From Tigriopus japonicus (taxonomy: Eukaryota; Arthropoda; Copepoda; Harpacticoida; Harpacticidae), in assembly GCA_010645155.1 (NCBI GenBank), contig CM021323.1:2755488-2819487 (forward strand): 64,000 nt of DNA. The letters are read 5' to 3'. The position numbers were made by a program, and so were the translations under genes. Below are positions 1-13,600 of this stretch, piece after piece (the first letter of the stretch is position 1; each line of letters opens with the position of its first letter). Under the pieces are notes generated by a model. It was not told where the DNA came from, made no database searches, and saw only the letters and a list, made by a program, of their open reading frames with translations.

Positions 1-3000
1 CTCGAGGGCGAAGTACAGGCCGGGGAGACCACTTATGAGAAGGAGTTTCTCCAGTTGAAGGCCTTCAGTGACAGTCTTAAGCATTTGGCGGAATTCTCGT
101 GCGCCCAGGGCGAGATCGAAGTCAATCGTAAGAAGAACCGCTATAAGGATATCTTGCCCTTTGATCAGACCCGGGTACTGCTCTCGGATTACCCGGGGGT
201 CCCCGGATCGGACTACATCAATGCCAACTTTATTAAAGGGGCCTCGGGCTCCAATGCTTATATTGCCGCTCAGGGCCCATTGCCCCACACCGTCAATGAT
301 TTCTGGCGCATGGTCGTCGAAACCGAGGTCCAAGTGGTGGTCATGGCTTGCAATGAGACCGAAGCCGGCAAACACAAATGCGAACGGTATTGGAACGAAC
401 CCGATGAGGGCGAAGCCGAACGTCAATTTGGCAAATTCTTCGTTCAGACGCTCAAAATGCGCGAGATTTGTCCGGACTTTTTGGTGCGAACCATGCGATT
501 ACGTTGGACCTCCGAGCGTGGAAGTCCCGAAGAGCGAACCGTGTGTCAGTTTCATTACTCGGCTTGGCCGGACCACGGCATCCCCACCCAAGTCAAGCCC
601 TTACTAGAAATGGTGCGCTTAATCCGTGATTGCCAAGCTAGTGAAACCTTGCCCGTGCTCATTCATTGTTCCGCCGGTTGCGGACGAACCGGCACGATAT
701 GCGCCATTGATTTTATTTGGGGGTTGTTGCGCACTGGGGTAAGTTTGTGATATCGTTCAGCCGGAGAGTAAAAGGTGCATTAATATTTGATTGTCCTTTT
801 TAGAAACTTACGAGCGACTTCAGTCTGTTCGAGTTGGTTCGAGACATGAGAAAACAACGCGTGGCAATGGTTCAGACCGTCGACCAATACATTCTGGTCC
901 ACAGAGCCGTGCGAGAACTCTTTCTCGAGCAACTCAGAGTGATTGACTCGCATCCTTACGAGAACGTGGATGATGAAGGAAATCCATTGGGACGAAACTC
1001 TGATGGCGAGGCACCGGATTATGAGGCCATTTTTGTGAAACATGACAGCTTAGGCAAGGATTTCCTTTTAATCCGGAATGATAACGTCAACCTAATCGAC
1101 CTATTCATTCTTTATAGGGGAGGATATAGATCAATTTCTCAATCAACGGGTGTCCCAGCCCCGAACGGTTATGGGCACTTCCATGCTTGGTCGCGACAAG
1201 AACCGAGAAAGTGATTCTGAGCAAACGCCACCTGTACCTCCTCCGAAACAACGGAATATTGACTCAACCGCAATTGACTCTAGACGGATTGATTTGACGG
1301 ATGATTCAAACTCGAAATGTGAATACAAGTCTGTAGAAGAATTGACAAAACCAGCCTCGCCTAAACATGACCTCCTAGAACCAGCCAAGCCTCCAGATGA
1401 TTCGAAAGATGCTGCAGCCCAGCGTTTCAAAAAAGGTCACTTACGATTGGCTAAGACTGACGATGGAGGGTGGCGATTACAAGAGTTGGAAAACCACGAA
1501 GAGAAAAGGCCAATCTCCACGTCAATGACGAATATATCAATATCAGAAAAGAAGCCCGAGAGCCTTCGAAGTAGAAAGAAGAAAAATAATGGAGACGAAG
1601 GAAGTGAAAAGTCGGGAAGGATAATGCGTAGGCCTTCAATCAAAAAGCTCAGAGCCTTTTTCCAAAAGGATAAGCCAGAAAAAGAAGCTCATCATCATGC
1701 TGCGGATCATTACAGTGGTTCTGGAGAAGATTCTCCTTCGAGTGGTTCGGACCCTGAACTTGTTTCTGCACTCTCAAAGTTGCCCAAATTTTATCCGGAG
1801 TCCATCAGTGTTCCAGCAAGTATAGAATCTTCGCCCTCATTGGCTTCAAAAAGTGTACCAAGCTCATTGGATCGCCGAGTGATCAAATCGAAATCTCCTG
1901 AATATGCGAATGTGAACAAGGAAATGGAAAATAATAACAAATTAAGTTGGGAAAGAAGCCAACTGGACATTCCGTTGAAGCCCTCGTGCTCGAGTGAAAG
2001 ACTAGCAATCAATGCCAATCATAAAGAGAGTAAACCTTTACTCCCGATTAAAAGAAGTAAGAGCATGAAGACCCTCACCAAGCCATTCTCAGTGTTGCCC
2101 TATTTTCAAACCGATCACCGTAGTAAAAAGCTCTCACTTCCACACCAAAGAGCTGTGTCCCCTCCGAAAAATCTAAATTTGCCTACGACCTCCGCTCTGG
2201 AAGTTAGCCATCAAAGACCTCCTTTGCCAGCGAGTGTTACGGAATATAATCATTTTCAATCCCTTCAATCTACGATCCAAGCCGCCAAAAGCTCAAACGA
2301 CGATTCGAAGAAAGCCAAACTGGCTACTCAAAGCTCTCCTCCTCCAACTAAACCAAAACGTTATCCACTAGGTGCTGTTTCCGATCAATCTGATCAATCG
2401 TCAACTGATCATGTCAATGTGCAAAGGTCCCCTGAAAGGAATAATTTCTTCGAGCGCCAATTGGCGAAACTCCATGCCAAAATCACCACTGAAGAAGATC
2501 CCAATACCCCTTTCGAAGTCAGACGTACGTTGCCAATGTTGGTCAAGTCTTCTGAAAACTTCGATGATAAATCGAAGCACATGCTCAAAGAATGTCAAGA
2601 ATACTTGGCGAAATCGCTTGAAGGGACGTCTAAACCCAACCCGTCGTTCCGAAATCAAAGTGCAGAGAGCAGTCCCATGACAACATTGCAAAAGATCTCG
2701 CCAGCATCCTCGTACTTATTTTCATCTCACAGCAGTCCGAGCAATAGTTTCAATAAGTACAACTCCAAGACGTCGACACCACCCGGAACAATACAGAAGT
2801 CTGTAAGCAGTCTCACCGGGACCATCCAAAAGAACTTCTGTAGCCCATCAGTGCGTTCAATTGCCACTGAGTCTTCGGAAAAAAGGAGTTTCCCATCCTC
2901 GCCTTTCACCTCCATAATCGCCTCTCCTGCCTTAGAAAGCCGGGCTCTTCCAAAGCAGACTTCATTGGATCAAATGATGTCACCGAGCACGAAACATGAC

Positions 3001-5452
3001 CAATCACCAAAGTCGAACACCAATTCGGGTCCAGCGGCCGCATCCATTGTGGCAGCGGAGGCCCAAAGGAAAATTGGAGATGCTTCCTCAGTCAGATTGA
3101 ATCCTAGAGAAAGACGTAATTCCTTTCGAGAGGCTGTTGACAAGAGCCAAAATGTTGCCATTGCTGGTGGTCATCGTCATTCTGTTCCACAAAAACATCA
3201 CCCGCCTCCTCAAAGTTACGAAACCATTTGGTTGGGTCAGAATTCCAACTCCAACGTTGGTGTCGAGGGAGTTATTGCTGAACCTGCATACGTTAATGCC
3301 TATATTCACCACACGAATCAAAAGGCAGAGCCTCAGAGGCCAACAAACAATTCCTCCAAGGACGCCCAGCTGATGTTCTCTAGGAACTATCGCCATCACG
3401 AACGTGAAGATCGACCAGAGAGAAACAGTACTTATGAGAATGTTTCGTCCTCAAGAGCCGCTATGGACAATGGATATGAGCCTGTATCGTTTAACGCCGG
3501 TTTAGGCATCATGAGGCAAATGTCAGACGACAAGATGTCTCCACAGAGATCGCCTCAAGAAGATCTTAAAATGGTAGGGAATAGCCTACATTCGAGCCCA
3601 CCACGTCCATCTACATTGGTGTCCTCTTCATCGTTCACAACAGGCTCCGGAGGCGGGTTTCCAATGACGTATTCCTCCCCTCTGCACAACAATCAAAGCC
3701 AACTACAAAGTGTTGGATTAGTGGCAGAAGTTTTGAGTAACTTGTCACATCCTGGAAGCCGGAGCAATTCCTCCCCTCAACGGGAGGCTAGCGTGTTGAT
3801 TAAGCAAAACTCCAGTTCGAGCCTCTGTTCAAGTTCTAGAAGTGGTAGTCAAAGCAAAGGAGCTCCCCCACCTTACAAGGAACCGCCTCAACCGAGCAGA
3901 CTAAAATCATTCCCATTGTCGGCTCCAGATCTCCAAGCGTCCCAATTCCAAGCTCATCCTCCTCAAAATGATCTTGGGGACGATGGAAGTTGGCGTAAAC
4001 CAGATTTACCTGCCAAGGAAGGGTCTTGTAATATCAACTCGACCTATGCCAATGTGAACAAAAGCAACCAACGAGGAAGACATTCCAGGGGAGCAGGTAA
4101 GAACTCATTTGAAGTAACAAACTCTTGGAATTTTAATCGGCACGTTGGCTGGGCATATATATTTTTTATATTTGACTAACCATTATTCCCTTCTCTCTTT
4201 CTCTAACTAGTGCGAAACTCTACTAAAGATGACACAGTTCTCACGAATAAAACGGTTCGTCAACGTCGATCCGCTAGTCAGGCCCCACCCACTAATCGCT
4301 TGAGCATGGGTGATTTCACTTACCAGAATTATCAACCCCAATCCCTGCAATCAAGAGGAGGAAAGGAAGATCGTGATGAGGCAATATATTCCACAGTTAC
4401 CGGAGGTAAATGGACTACTCGAGTTTTTTGTTTTTCTTTTTTTTCGGCTTTCGCAGGATTTCTCCTGCGTATCTTTTGAGTGAGCGAGTGATTGGATCTC
4501 AAAGTCGTAACTGTCGATACTTCAATTTTGTTAGGGTTATCAGTAAAGGCCTTACCCACCGATCCTAACCGTCCACCTCCCCATCAAATTCATCCAGTCC
4601 AACAACACCAAAGAGAGCCTTCGCCTCGGCCCACTTTACTAAACCGTTCCACAAGTAAAAGCATGGTGAACATGAATGCGACGTCTAGGCCCAATGGATC
4701 ACCTCCTAATGGAGGTTTTGGCTCAGATTTTGCACATTCGGTAGCTAACCCTAAGAGTGAGTGTGATTAACCCCTTGACCTCAGACATATGGTGTTTTAG
4801 TAATTCTACGCTTATCTCTTCTATAGACATTGCGACAGCATCAGCTTCGTCTTCTCCTGCTCATCATACCAATGCTAAACCGATAGGCCGAACTTTGGTC
4901 GGCGTTCTTTCTGGAGCCGCCGCAAACATACGCTCAAAATTCACCAACCTAAGCCATCATCAGACACATGGGACCGATGGCTCATCATCTGTGTATCAAG
5001 TCAATCAATCACCATCCAGAATGAAAGGAAATGGACCCCGATCAAGTGGAGGAACATCTGGTGTTGGTGGTGGTGTTCTTCCTCATCCCACTCAATCACC
5101 ACAAACTTTAAGAGATTATGAGGATATCCGTCGTGTTCATAACGGTGGCTTGGAGCAATCTCCACAGAGCATTCCAATTACAGTCCCGGGTGCTGAAGGG
5201 TCAGGTCGAAATGGCAACTATGGTAAGCTTCGGTTTTTCAAATCATATTTTCCATTCAAGTAGTTCGTCTTAAAAAATACATCTTCTGAATAGCCAAATT
5301 TGCCAACACATTGAGCACAATCGAAGCTAATCTTATGAAATGTATCAGTTTTATTTTTACTTCCAGACTTCCCTCATCGTCCAGATGTTAGACCTTTAGG
5401 TCCTCGCGAGGTGCCAAATCATTTTCCCGTAACGAAACAAGCGTTTCTATGA
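1..5452 (+). CDS. PTPN12-like: PTP-PEST family non-receptor tyrosine phosphatase (3' part, 7 exons)
   Basis: Removes phosphate from phosphotyrosine; PTP-PEST enzymes act in the cytoplasm on adhesion and cytoskeletal proteins. The gene is open at the window start, so the first exon(s) are missing. Exons read: 1-738, 804-about 1034, about 1123-4096, 4211-4405, 4535-4756, 4827-5222, 5367-5452 (TGA). Most junctions keep phase with consensus sites; the exon 2/3 junction is uncertain. Catalytic landmarks are all present: KNRYKDILPFD loop, DYINANFIKG, WPDHGIP acid loop, HCSAGCGRTG P-loop (the form typical of PTPN12/18/22) and the QTVDQY Q-loop. A roughly 990-residue Ser/Pro-rich tail, probably disordered, follows, with an SH3-type TPPVPPPKQR stretch and tyrosine motifs such as TYANVN. 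The last exon ends with RPLGPREVPNHF, resembling the C-terminal homology motif (KPKGPRxPP) of vertebrate PTP-PEST. This tail-end match makes the assignment strong. Whether it is PTPN12 proper or an arthropod co-orthologue of N12/18/22 cannot be told here. Confidence 0.9.
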
Positions 5453-6067
5453 AGCCATTTTTCGGCATCATGTTATATGTCCATCTTTTTTGAAGAACAA
5501 CATAATGTCACTACCTGGTCTGTCTGTTGGGCGTACGTCTTGTTGTTGTTGCTGTTGTTGTTATCAATTACTACTCTTTTCTTCTCCCCACGCCACTATT
5601 TTTCGCACTAATGATTGCCTTTGTGAGCAGTACCTTTAATGACCACTCCTCAAGTGAAACTAACCTTACGCTTAAAACACCCACTATGTTAAAATCTACT
5701 CGATACTATCTCAAACTGAATCAATTTCCCCCATATCCCTCCCCCTTAAGAATGAATGCATCACATCATTCTATCAATAATTAGGCGTGAATATCGGCCA
5801 TTCAAAAATGACATCATTCGCTCTCTCATACTCTCTCTTAAGATTCGTCTGGTCCTTGCCACCATAATCCGTCATTGGTACTGTCCAATGAGACGTTTAC
5901 TTTGGTAAAGATTGTATATTCGAAGATGGACGCTTAATCTCTATTTTGAAACGACCATCGATGAAATTGCACACATTTACGGCTGCTGAGACAAAGCAGT
6001 TTCGGTTTCAGAAGATTTCTCCTCTGTGATTGCCTTCTAATATAATTGATGCTATTCGTTGCGATAA

Positions 6068-6073
6068 AATAAA
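6068..6073 (+). other. Poly(A) signal of the PTP-PEST gene
   Basis: AATAAA lies 616 bp after the phosphatase stop codon and is followed by a T-rich stretch. No stronger gene boundary lies between, so 5453-about 6095 is read as 3' UTR. That UTR contains a GTTGTT-type simple repeat near 5540-5565. Confidence 0.6.
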
Positions 6074-6095
6074 CAACGGAAAATGTGTTTTATTT

Positions 6096-8595
6096 GTTTA
6101 ATCAAGGGCATCCCTGGCTTGATGCAGGCAGCTCCCGAAACACCGGTCGTAAGGCTGGAGACGAAAAATGCTATAACGTTATTCATTTTTAAGAAAGTCA
6201 TAGATAAAAGCTAAGTGGACTCCAGCTTAAGTTGGCAAATGAGTGAAACCCCCTCGTTTCAAAGTTTTCGAGGAATAAGCGTTTCTTTATTCTCCGTGTT
6301 TTTGCCTGAAATAGCATTTTCTGCAAATTACATTATTTGGAGACTCCCTGGTGTGCATACACGGTCAAAGAGATGCGTCGTTATTTTGGATGTTTTTGTC
6401 AAATTGAAGAGAACGATCAACCGCGATGAAACTCTAGGATCGAGTGAACTGATTTTTTAAGAACAAAACTGGCTTTCTACTTCTTTTCACTTGTACAGTA
6501 ATTTGAGGGATACTATCCAAACTAATCCTAACCAGGCAAAAAAATAAAAATAAATAAAAGTGCTGAATAACTTATTTTCTGCTCCTCGTTTGTCTTCAAC
6601 AAAAGGAATTTCTCGTTTTGCCGCTTATTTCTTGTTACTCCGACCTAATTCAAAGTTCGAATTTGTGAAGGAAGATATTACTTGTAATGCTAGACTGAAA
6701 GTACTTTCAGTTAAAATCACGGCAAAATTGTTGGCCGAAAAGTGCCGAAAATAATACTTTCAGTCCATCAATAATTACTTAGATGGGGAACAATGGCTGA
6801 AAACTAAGGAATTGTCCAGATCGGATCAGATCCTTTTTCAGACCTGATCACTGAGAGTCAGATCCAGATAAATCTGGAAATCGATCCGGAAAGGGGACCC
6901 TACTTTTGAGGTCCTTCAAATATCAGAGCTGCATACAGCATTGCCAGTTGGTTTCAAGCCGACCCTGACAAAAGTTGCTGGAAGTACTGACATTTTTGGG
7001 TGTTCCTTGTCATTTATTTAAATCCTACCGCTTTTAAGCTTAAACAGGTACAGTTAATCATAATCAGGGCATTAGTAATGACATTACTGTAGTTAATTAC
7101 ATTTTTCAGCAATCGTTAAGTAACGGCATTACATTTTGAGAAAGCTGTAAGTGTAATAGGTAAAATTTTGCAATCATTATGTCAATAACATTTTAAGGAT
7201 TCGGTATAATATTGATAAAAACATGAATTTGTTTACGATTTCTCGTGCTGACAACCTACTGTGGATAGGCTTTTTTGGATTGTTGGTGCTAGGGCCGAAG
7301 GGTTGAGCCTCACCCTGCCAGCGAAGCCACTCATCACATCGTTCAAAGTTTTCATGTCCGGTATCAGAATGGTTCTCCGTTTGTGGACGTGGATTAGCGT
7401 CTAATTGTTTACTTGAGAAAGGTTGGAGAGGAGAATCGAACCTGGGACCTCTCTCACTAAAGGAAACTGCCCTAACCACGACGCCATGTCTCTTCCCTTG
7501 GAGGACGACTTAAAGTCCCTTTACTTTTTTCGTAGCTACTCACAAATAAACACCATGTAACAGAAATGTCCTCCCATGCAACAGAAATGTCCTCTATAGT
7601 TATTCAATCAGCAAGCCCTATATGTCACGCTCAGAGAAAAGTTTGCGCCACTTTGAATAAGAATATTGTACTTTTTACCCAAGCTTATTCGCGCACTTAA
7701 CGAGTTGTTGGAGCAGAATGGGAAGCATGCAATATTAGTGAAAAGGAGCCACACGCACCATTATTCCTTAATGAGTCTCAAATATTTATGAAAATGATAC
7801 CATCAAGGTTGTATTCAACATCATTTGCCGTAGCCTCTTGCTCATTTTAACGGGAGATTCATTATATCGCGAGAACATCATTTAGGGATCATGAAAAGGT
7901 GTTTTGTGGCATATAAATGAAATAAAAAAGCAGGACAGGTTCTGTTGGCTTTAATTCAAAGACTTTGAGCAATAAAATATCACTTTTTTAATAATAAGTT
8001 CTATTTTCTTCTTTCTTTTCCGGTTTGTGGACTCACCTCAGTTTTAACCTCGCGCTTAGAGCTTCCATTATTTTCGAAAAATGTGAGACAAAAACATGAT
8101 AAAAAATATTGCATAGTTCAACCAAAAACACGTAAAAAAGAAAAGAGTAGAGCAATACAAGAAGAATACAATATAAATATTAATCGAGGCTTTCAGGCGT
8201 AAGGAACTTCTTGCAATCATTTTAGCTCATTATGTTATGCTCATTTTAAAAATTCTGGTTTGTCTTCTTGTTTTTCGTTTTAAAACATCCTTTTCTTTTT
8301 TTTTGAAATGGCTAATAATCCTAGAACCTAAAAGAGACAGTCTCTAATGCGAACTGAGGCAAGGAAATCGTAAAAATCGTAAAAAATAACCCTCTCAGAT
8401 CCGGTGCAACATAGTATATTACAAGAACTTTGAAGGGGCAATGAGAAGAAGGGGCAAGACTGTCCTACGAATAAAGACTTTCTGCTAACCAGGGCCGAAA
8501 ATCCTTCTCGAGTTACACAACTTGGTCGGGAGAGATTACCCAAGAGAGTAATTCCACGAACGACTTCCTGGAAGTGAAACAATTGATGTTTATTC
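6096..8595. other. Intergenic stretch, AT-rich, no gene seen
   Basis: All open frames here are short and look random. It holds a tRNA-derived repeat head at 7424-7495 (separate entry). Near 7060-7140 is a run of TAATGACATTAC/TAACGGCATTAC-like words that resembles old dispersed-repeat sequence but has no clear ends. Confidence 0.6.
7424..7495 (-). repeat. tRNA-derived SINE head
   Basis: Read on the minus strand, an A-box-like TGGCGTCGTGG (7477-7487) is followed about 35 bp later by a B-box GGTTCGATTC (7433-7442). These are the two internal RNA polymerase III promoter elements of a tRNA. The anticodon arm does not fold convincingly, so this is not called as a functional tRNA. The lower-numbered flank (about 7240-7420) may be the SINE body, whose end I cannot place. 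A related head occurs at 34738-34812. Confidence 0.55.
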
Positions 8596-9684
8596 AATTT
8601 TCTCTCGATTCTCAGTTATGTCTGCTCCGCAGACACTATCATTTCACAAATGAATGAATTATTTCAAAAGAAAATTTACAAACAACTGATTTGGGTCTTT
8701 TCATATCAGGGGCTTTTTCTGCACATTAATGAAGTACAATCGAATCTCACTTTAAGCAACTTTTCTGTCAGCGGCAAAATGGTTCTTATATCGAAATTTT
8801 TCTTATATTGAGACTCAAGATAATTGGCTCAAGAAACTGCAAAATACAGGAAACTACTACAGGAGTTTACGTCACATATATATAACCTTATAAGCTTACT
8901 TTTATTACAACAAAATCTAACAATGACAAAAAATTAGCTTTTAGCAATCATCATTAAGAACACAAATTGACACTTCAGGTGCATTCATTTATAACCCCAT
9001 TCCAAAGCTTAAGAAATTGTTTCAACCTCAGTTTGACAGAAAAAACACGAAAGAAAAAAGTACAATTTTGGCATCATGATTGCTAAATTATCTAACTTAT
9101 ACAGGTACAAACAACTTTTTAAAGAATTTTGGCCGTCCATGCGTTCAATGAATTCAGATTTGCAATGCAAATCTTCTATTCTCAGTTTGACCTTTTTTTA
9201 GCACAAAAAGGCGCAAGAGTTATTAGGTACAATATTATTTTTCTAATCTTTTAATTAACTATTTTTTTTTCTTTTAACTAATTTTAATTAATTTCAATAT
9301 TTTTTATACAGTTACAATATTCCAAAAAAATAGCCAAAGAACTTCATCAGTAGGAAAGCATGGACGGCCAAAATTCTTTAAAAAGTTGTTTGTACTTGTA
9401 TAAGTTAGATAATTTAGCAATCATGATGCCAAAATTGTACTTTTTTCTTTCGTTATAATCTAAATTATATCGAAAGTATAATATTGCGATATAAGAACCA
9501 TTTTGCCGCTGACAGAAAAGTTGCTTAAAGTGAGATTCGATTGTACTTCATTAATGTGCAGAAAAAGCCCCTGATATGAAAAGACCCAAATCAGTTGTTT
9601 GTAAATTTTCTTTTGAAATAATTCATTCATTTGTGAAATGATAGTGTCTGCGGAGCAGACATAACTGAGAATCGAGAGAAAATT
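8596..9684. repeat. Nested long inverted repeat (198-bp perfect outer arms, 96-bp inner arms)
   Basis: Bases 8596-8793 are, by my reading, an exact reverse complement of 9487-9684 (198 bp each). Inside, 9047-9142 is the reverse complement of 9358-9453 with one mismatch in 96 bp. The gap between outer and inner arm is 253 bp on the left and 33 bp on the right, so about 220 bp was gained or lost on one side. The central loop is 9143-9357 and very AT-rich. The arm contains a short palindrome, TGTCTGC-TCC-GCAGACA. It encodes no recognisable protein. A foldback-type or palindromic DNA-transposon derivative fits best; no target-site duplication was found. Arm identity suggests a recent origin or gene conversion. 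Confidence 0.85.
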
Positions 9685-10636
9685 AAAGAACGGATAATGG
9701 AATTGGTGGTAAAGTTTTGAGGAGTACACGAATGACGAGACGGGAAGATCTGTCGTAGGTGATAAACGAGATGCCATCTCGAACTGAGCCTGAACCTCCC
9801 ATTTGAATTTGAATAATAGCGAGACATTGAACTGTACCTTGGCGACAAGTTTCGGACCACGAGGTTTGGTCTGCTGTTGGAGTTAGAGAAGCGTTGGTTG
9901 AGCCACAGGATTTTGTAAAGCAGGGAAAGGTGGGTGTGATCTGCAAATGAGCTCGGAAAATGGGTATTAATAGGGGTCCACTAGCAATGGCGAAAAAAAA
10001 TCAGAGACGAACCAAAGAAAAGAAATAAGCCTGATCATGGCTCAAAACGTTTTTTTTTCTGGTCATGTCCAATTGAACCCGAATCGTTGTACGTTAGTTT
10101 CACATGGTCAAAGAAAGGACATGATATGAACATGAACAAAAAATGCATTCTCTTGTGCAATAAGAAAAGGTAATTTTTTCAGCGTTTTGTGGTTAAGTTC
10201 TGCTTGATTTTCCTCAGATGAATTTATCCAGTAAAAAGAACCCAAGGCATGATCGTTGTAGCTTTCAGCATCGATTAACACGAGTTGTGAATCCATTCAT
10301 GCCAATGGAAATCCTCTCCCATGGGAAGACTTGGATGTTGTCAAAAAAACGAGGGAATCGCTCTCCAAATCCAAGTTTGCTTGTCAACACAGAGTGTCTC
10401 CCGATTCTAGATTTGTTTGCCCTGGGATGAGCCCTGAGTTCGTCTTCATTTGTCCTGATCCTGGGAACGGACGAACGCTCGGTGAGCTGCTGTACACTGG
10501 TCATTCCAATACGCAGCTTCAAAACTTGGTGGACGATGAAAAACGAGATTTTTTCCGATGTCTCATTTCAGCTTGTTCTAAGGACCGGTCACGATCACAC
10601 GTGGTTCAACACTCGTTGACTTAACATTAGTTCATC
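9685..10636. other. Region upstream of the SLC18B1-like gene, no gene seen
   Basis: This probably contains the promoter and 5' UTR of the downstream transporter. Open frames at 10218-10624 on both strands overlap one another and match nothing I recognise. No convincing TATA box or initiator could be fixed. Confidence 0.4.
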
Positions 10637-13600
10637 ATGACTGTTATAGATTTATCGAAATTTCGTATGGTGTCGCTCTCCATCAATGTTTCCCTCGGCA
10701 AGTCTAACCAGTCCCTCGTTTCGATGATTCAAGAAGTTTACATCTTTTCACTTGGTGCTTTCTGTAATTTTGATAGCATTTAGCATGGCGGGGTCGGTGT
10801 TGTTTTTCTCACGAAGAAGGAGTTTTGGCTTATCAAAATGGGTTTTAGGAAAAAAATGACTGGGGGAAAGCAACTTCTTGAATCATGACAAAATAGTACT
10901 TGTGATTAGTATACGTGGCCCTGGGATTGCTCATTTCTCTTCAGCCTCCATTTTATCCCTCGGAGGCTGAGAAAATGGGAGCCACGCCTGCACAGTATGG
11001 TTTTGTCTTTGGGATTGCAAATTTGTCATTATTTGTATTCAGGTAAGATTTGAAATGTATGCTTATTGCATTGAAATGTTGCTTATTTTGAACAACAAAA
11101 TTGCCCTCTAATTCAAGAGCTCCACTGAAAGCGGGCAAGGACTTTCGTGAATTCCATACTATTGCGCGTTTGACTGAAAATGTTTTTGCTGCAAGCCAGT
11201 TTATTCAAAATTAGATCTGAGAACAGCAAAAGAAGATACTCTCCACAAAATTTGTTCCTCTCAAAATTCTTCCCACCCATAAACAAATTTTGAGTTAACA
11301 TTTGAGTAATATTTTTGTAACTGTTACCTTATACCTTCGTCCCATGATTGACTTTATTAGAAAAGCCCATGGGATTGAGCGTGCATAAGAAAGGAGTTGT
11401 TAAAGTTGGCGTGGCATAAGCTTCTTGGTATTTTAAAAGCGAGAGAGTGCATTAAAAGACAGAAAAATAGAATAACATGGTAATTTTTAACTAAAATATG
11501 GAATTAAATAGTGTTCATGCATACAATTTTGATGCCATTAGAAAACAACATTCACCCTCAAGGACGTGCTATGTAACTAAGTAGACAAAAAAGAAATCTT
11601 AAGGATAAATCTTGATTCCATTTCCGTTACCATCAGATATAAAAAAGGTCACAAATTAACAAAAAATATTCCTTTGTTACAAATATCATTTCTTTCCCCG
11701 ATCTTCAGTGGTACATCCAATAAAATTGAGGGAAGAAAATACAAACCTAAATGGAAGACAATCTTTATTTCAGTCCCATATTCGGAAAATACGGTCCACG
11801 TTTAGGTGCCAAAACGTGCTTCACAAGTGGTTCCATTTTACAAGGAGTTTCTGGATTTCTTTTTGCATTTCTCCCTCTTCTGAAGGATTGTGAAGCGTTT
11901 ATTATCCTCTCTTACGTTCTTCGATTTGCTGAGGGCTTCGGAACAGCAATGGCGTGGAGTGCTGCAGTTGGAATCCTAATGAAGCTTTTTCCCAACAAGG
12001 TAAGGGGGCCAACTTTGCCTTACTTTGAATCCCTGAGAAATATGAAGCAATATGCTTTGTGCGCCATTTGTCTGTGTAGGTATTGACAGAATCATTTTTT
12101 TCTTAATTTGAATAAACGCTCGTGGTCCAAGGAATCCATTTAAAGTTTCAACTCAATCAAATGTCAAAAGAGACTCTCTAGACTCTCTAATTTCAGTATG
12201 GAAGAGAACATGAAATATTTGAGCTTGCCCTCTTCCGTTGAAAGTTATTTCCTGCGAAGGAACAAATTCTGATTTATGAAGGTGGACTAATTTTTAATTG
12301 CTATGTGCAATGAATGGAAGATTCAAAAACGATCTCTTTCCAAGAAAATCAAATACTCACTAGAAGAAGATAGCAATTTATTATTTATCCTAAAGAACCA
12401 CAATTCTCAGTAATAGCTATTTACTCCATAGTTCAGACATTGTTTGCTAGGCATTGACTTTAAGGACATATCTAGTTCCTCTCACAATAAGGCTCGTCAA
12501 TAGGTCAGAAAAAAATTAAATGCGCGTTACATATCATCAATCAAACATGGAACAAACACAAAAAAATTTGAAACGCACATAAATGCACATGCACAAAGCA
12601 AATGGGCTGGTATGGTTGGTTATGTTTCGTACAAAGTGATTGAAGATGTGCGCCGTGACATTGAACGTTTTTTTAATCTTTCATGTTTTTTTCCTTTGAC
12701 CCAAAAAGAAGTAAGTCGATTTTGAATGATCAGATGTTTGGAACAAAAACCTGTTGTTCATTTGCACTGTATTAATGGGTGAGTATTTGCTGATCTCAAG
12801 AGTTGCTTCGACTACTTTCGACAGCATAACAGATCAAAATGATCGAAATCTAAAAATAGACGACATCAACAAGACTATATTCTTCTTCTAGTTTCGATTT
12901 GTGAATTGAAATGATTTTAGGTGAGTTGTTGAGTACACCACTATACTCCCTAGGACCCTAAGCAACTCGACTTCTCACAGGTTTGTTGGGGACCAAGTCC
13001 TTTTTAAGCAAATGTCAAAATTTTTGTAACCTCTTGGATCAATAGTTCAAGTAATAACAGAACAGACTACTTCAAGAAACTAGAAGTCTTAGTCATGACA
13101 TATTTTTGTAAAATAATAACTAAGGTTCGTTCCTATCGATGCAACAACTACTTGATTGTTTGATTTTTCGGAAATGAGTTATCTGGTTAGGAAACTTCTT
13201 TATAACTATTTTCTTTAATCCAATGGTGCACATTGATCAGGTCACGTCAGCAAATCATTGACCTTGCATTGGTCAAATATTCGGAGGTTTTAAATCTATT
13301 ATTGGTTTTCAACACATAAATCATTTTGAACGATCATGTGATTGATCCCATACATTGGATTAAGTTTTAGATTTTTTGCTTGGTTAATCTGCCTCACACC
13401 TTGGTTGGTTGCTCCACTCTAAAACGGGTTCAACGTCAATAGTAATTTTCAATTGAGATATAATCAAACATTAATGAGGATGAGCCAAAAAGTATCATGT
13501 TTTGTTAGAGAAGCACCCAAAATCCAATTTTGGAGGTTACTATCTGACGCGCCAACCTCTTGCACGAGCAATTGTTTGTATTAGTTTTATTGCAATCCAT

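Noticed and set aside
7050..7150. TAATGACATTAC/TAACGGCATTAC words, similar to 18690-18800 in reverse orientation
   Set aside because: Similarity is loose and ends are undefined; may be two old copies of one repeat, but by-eye evidence is too weak.
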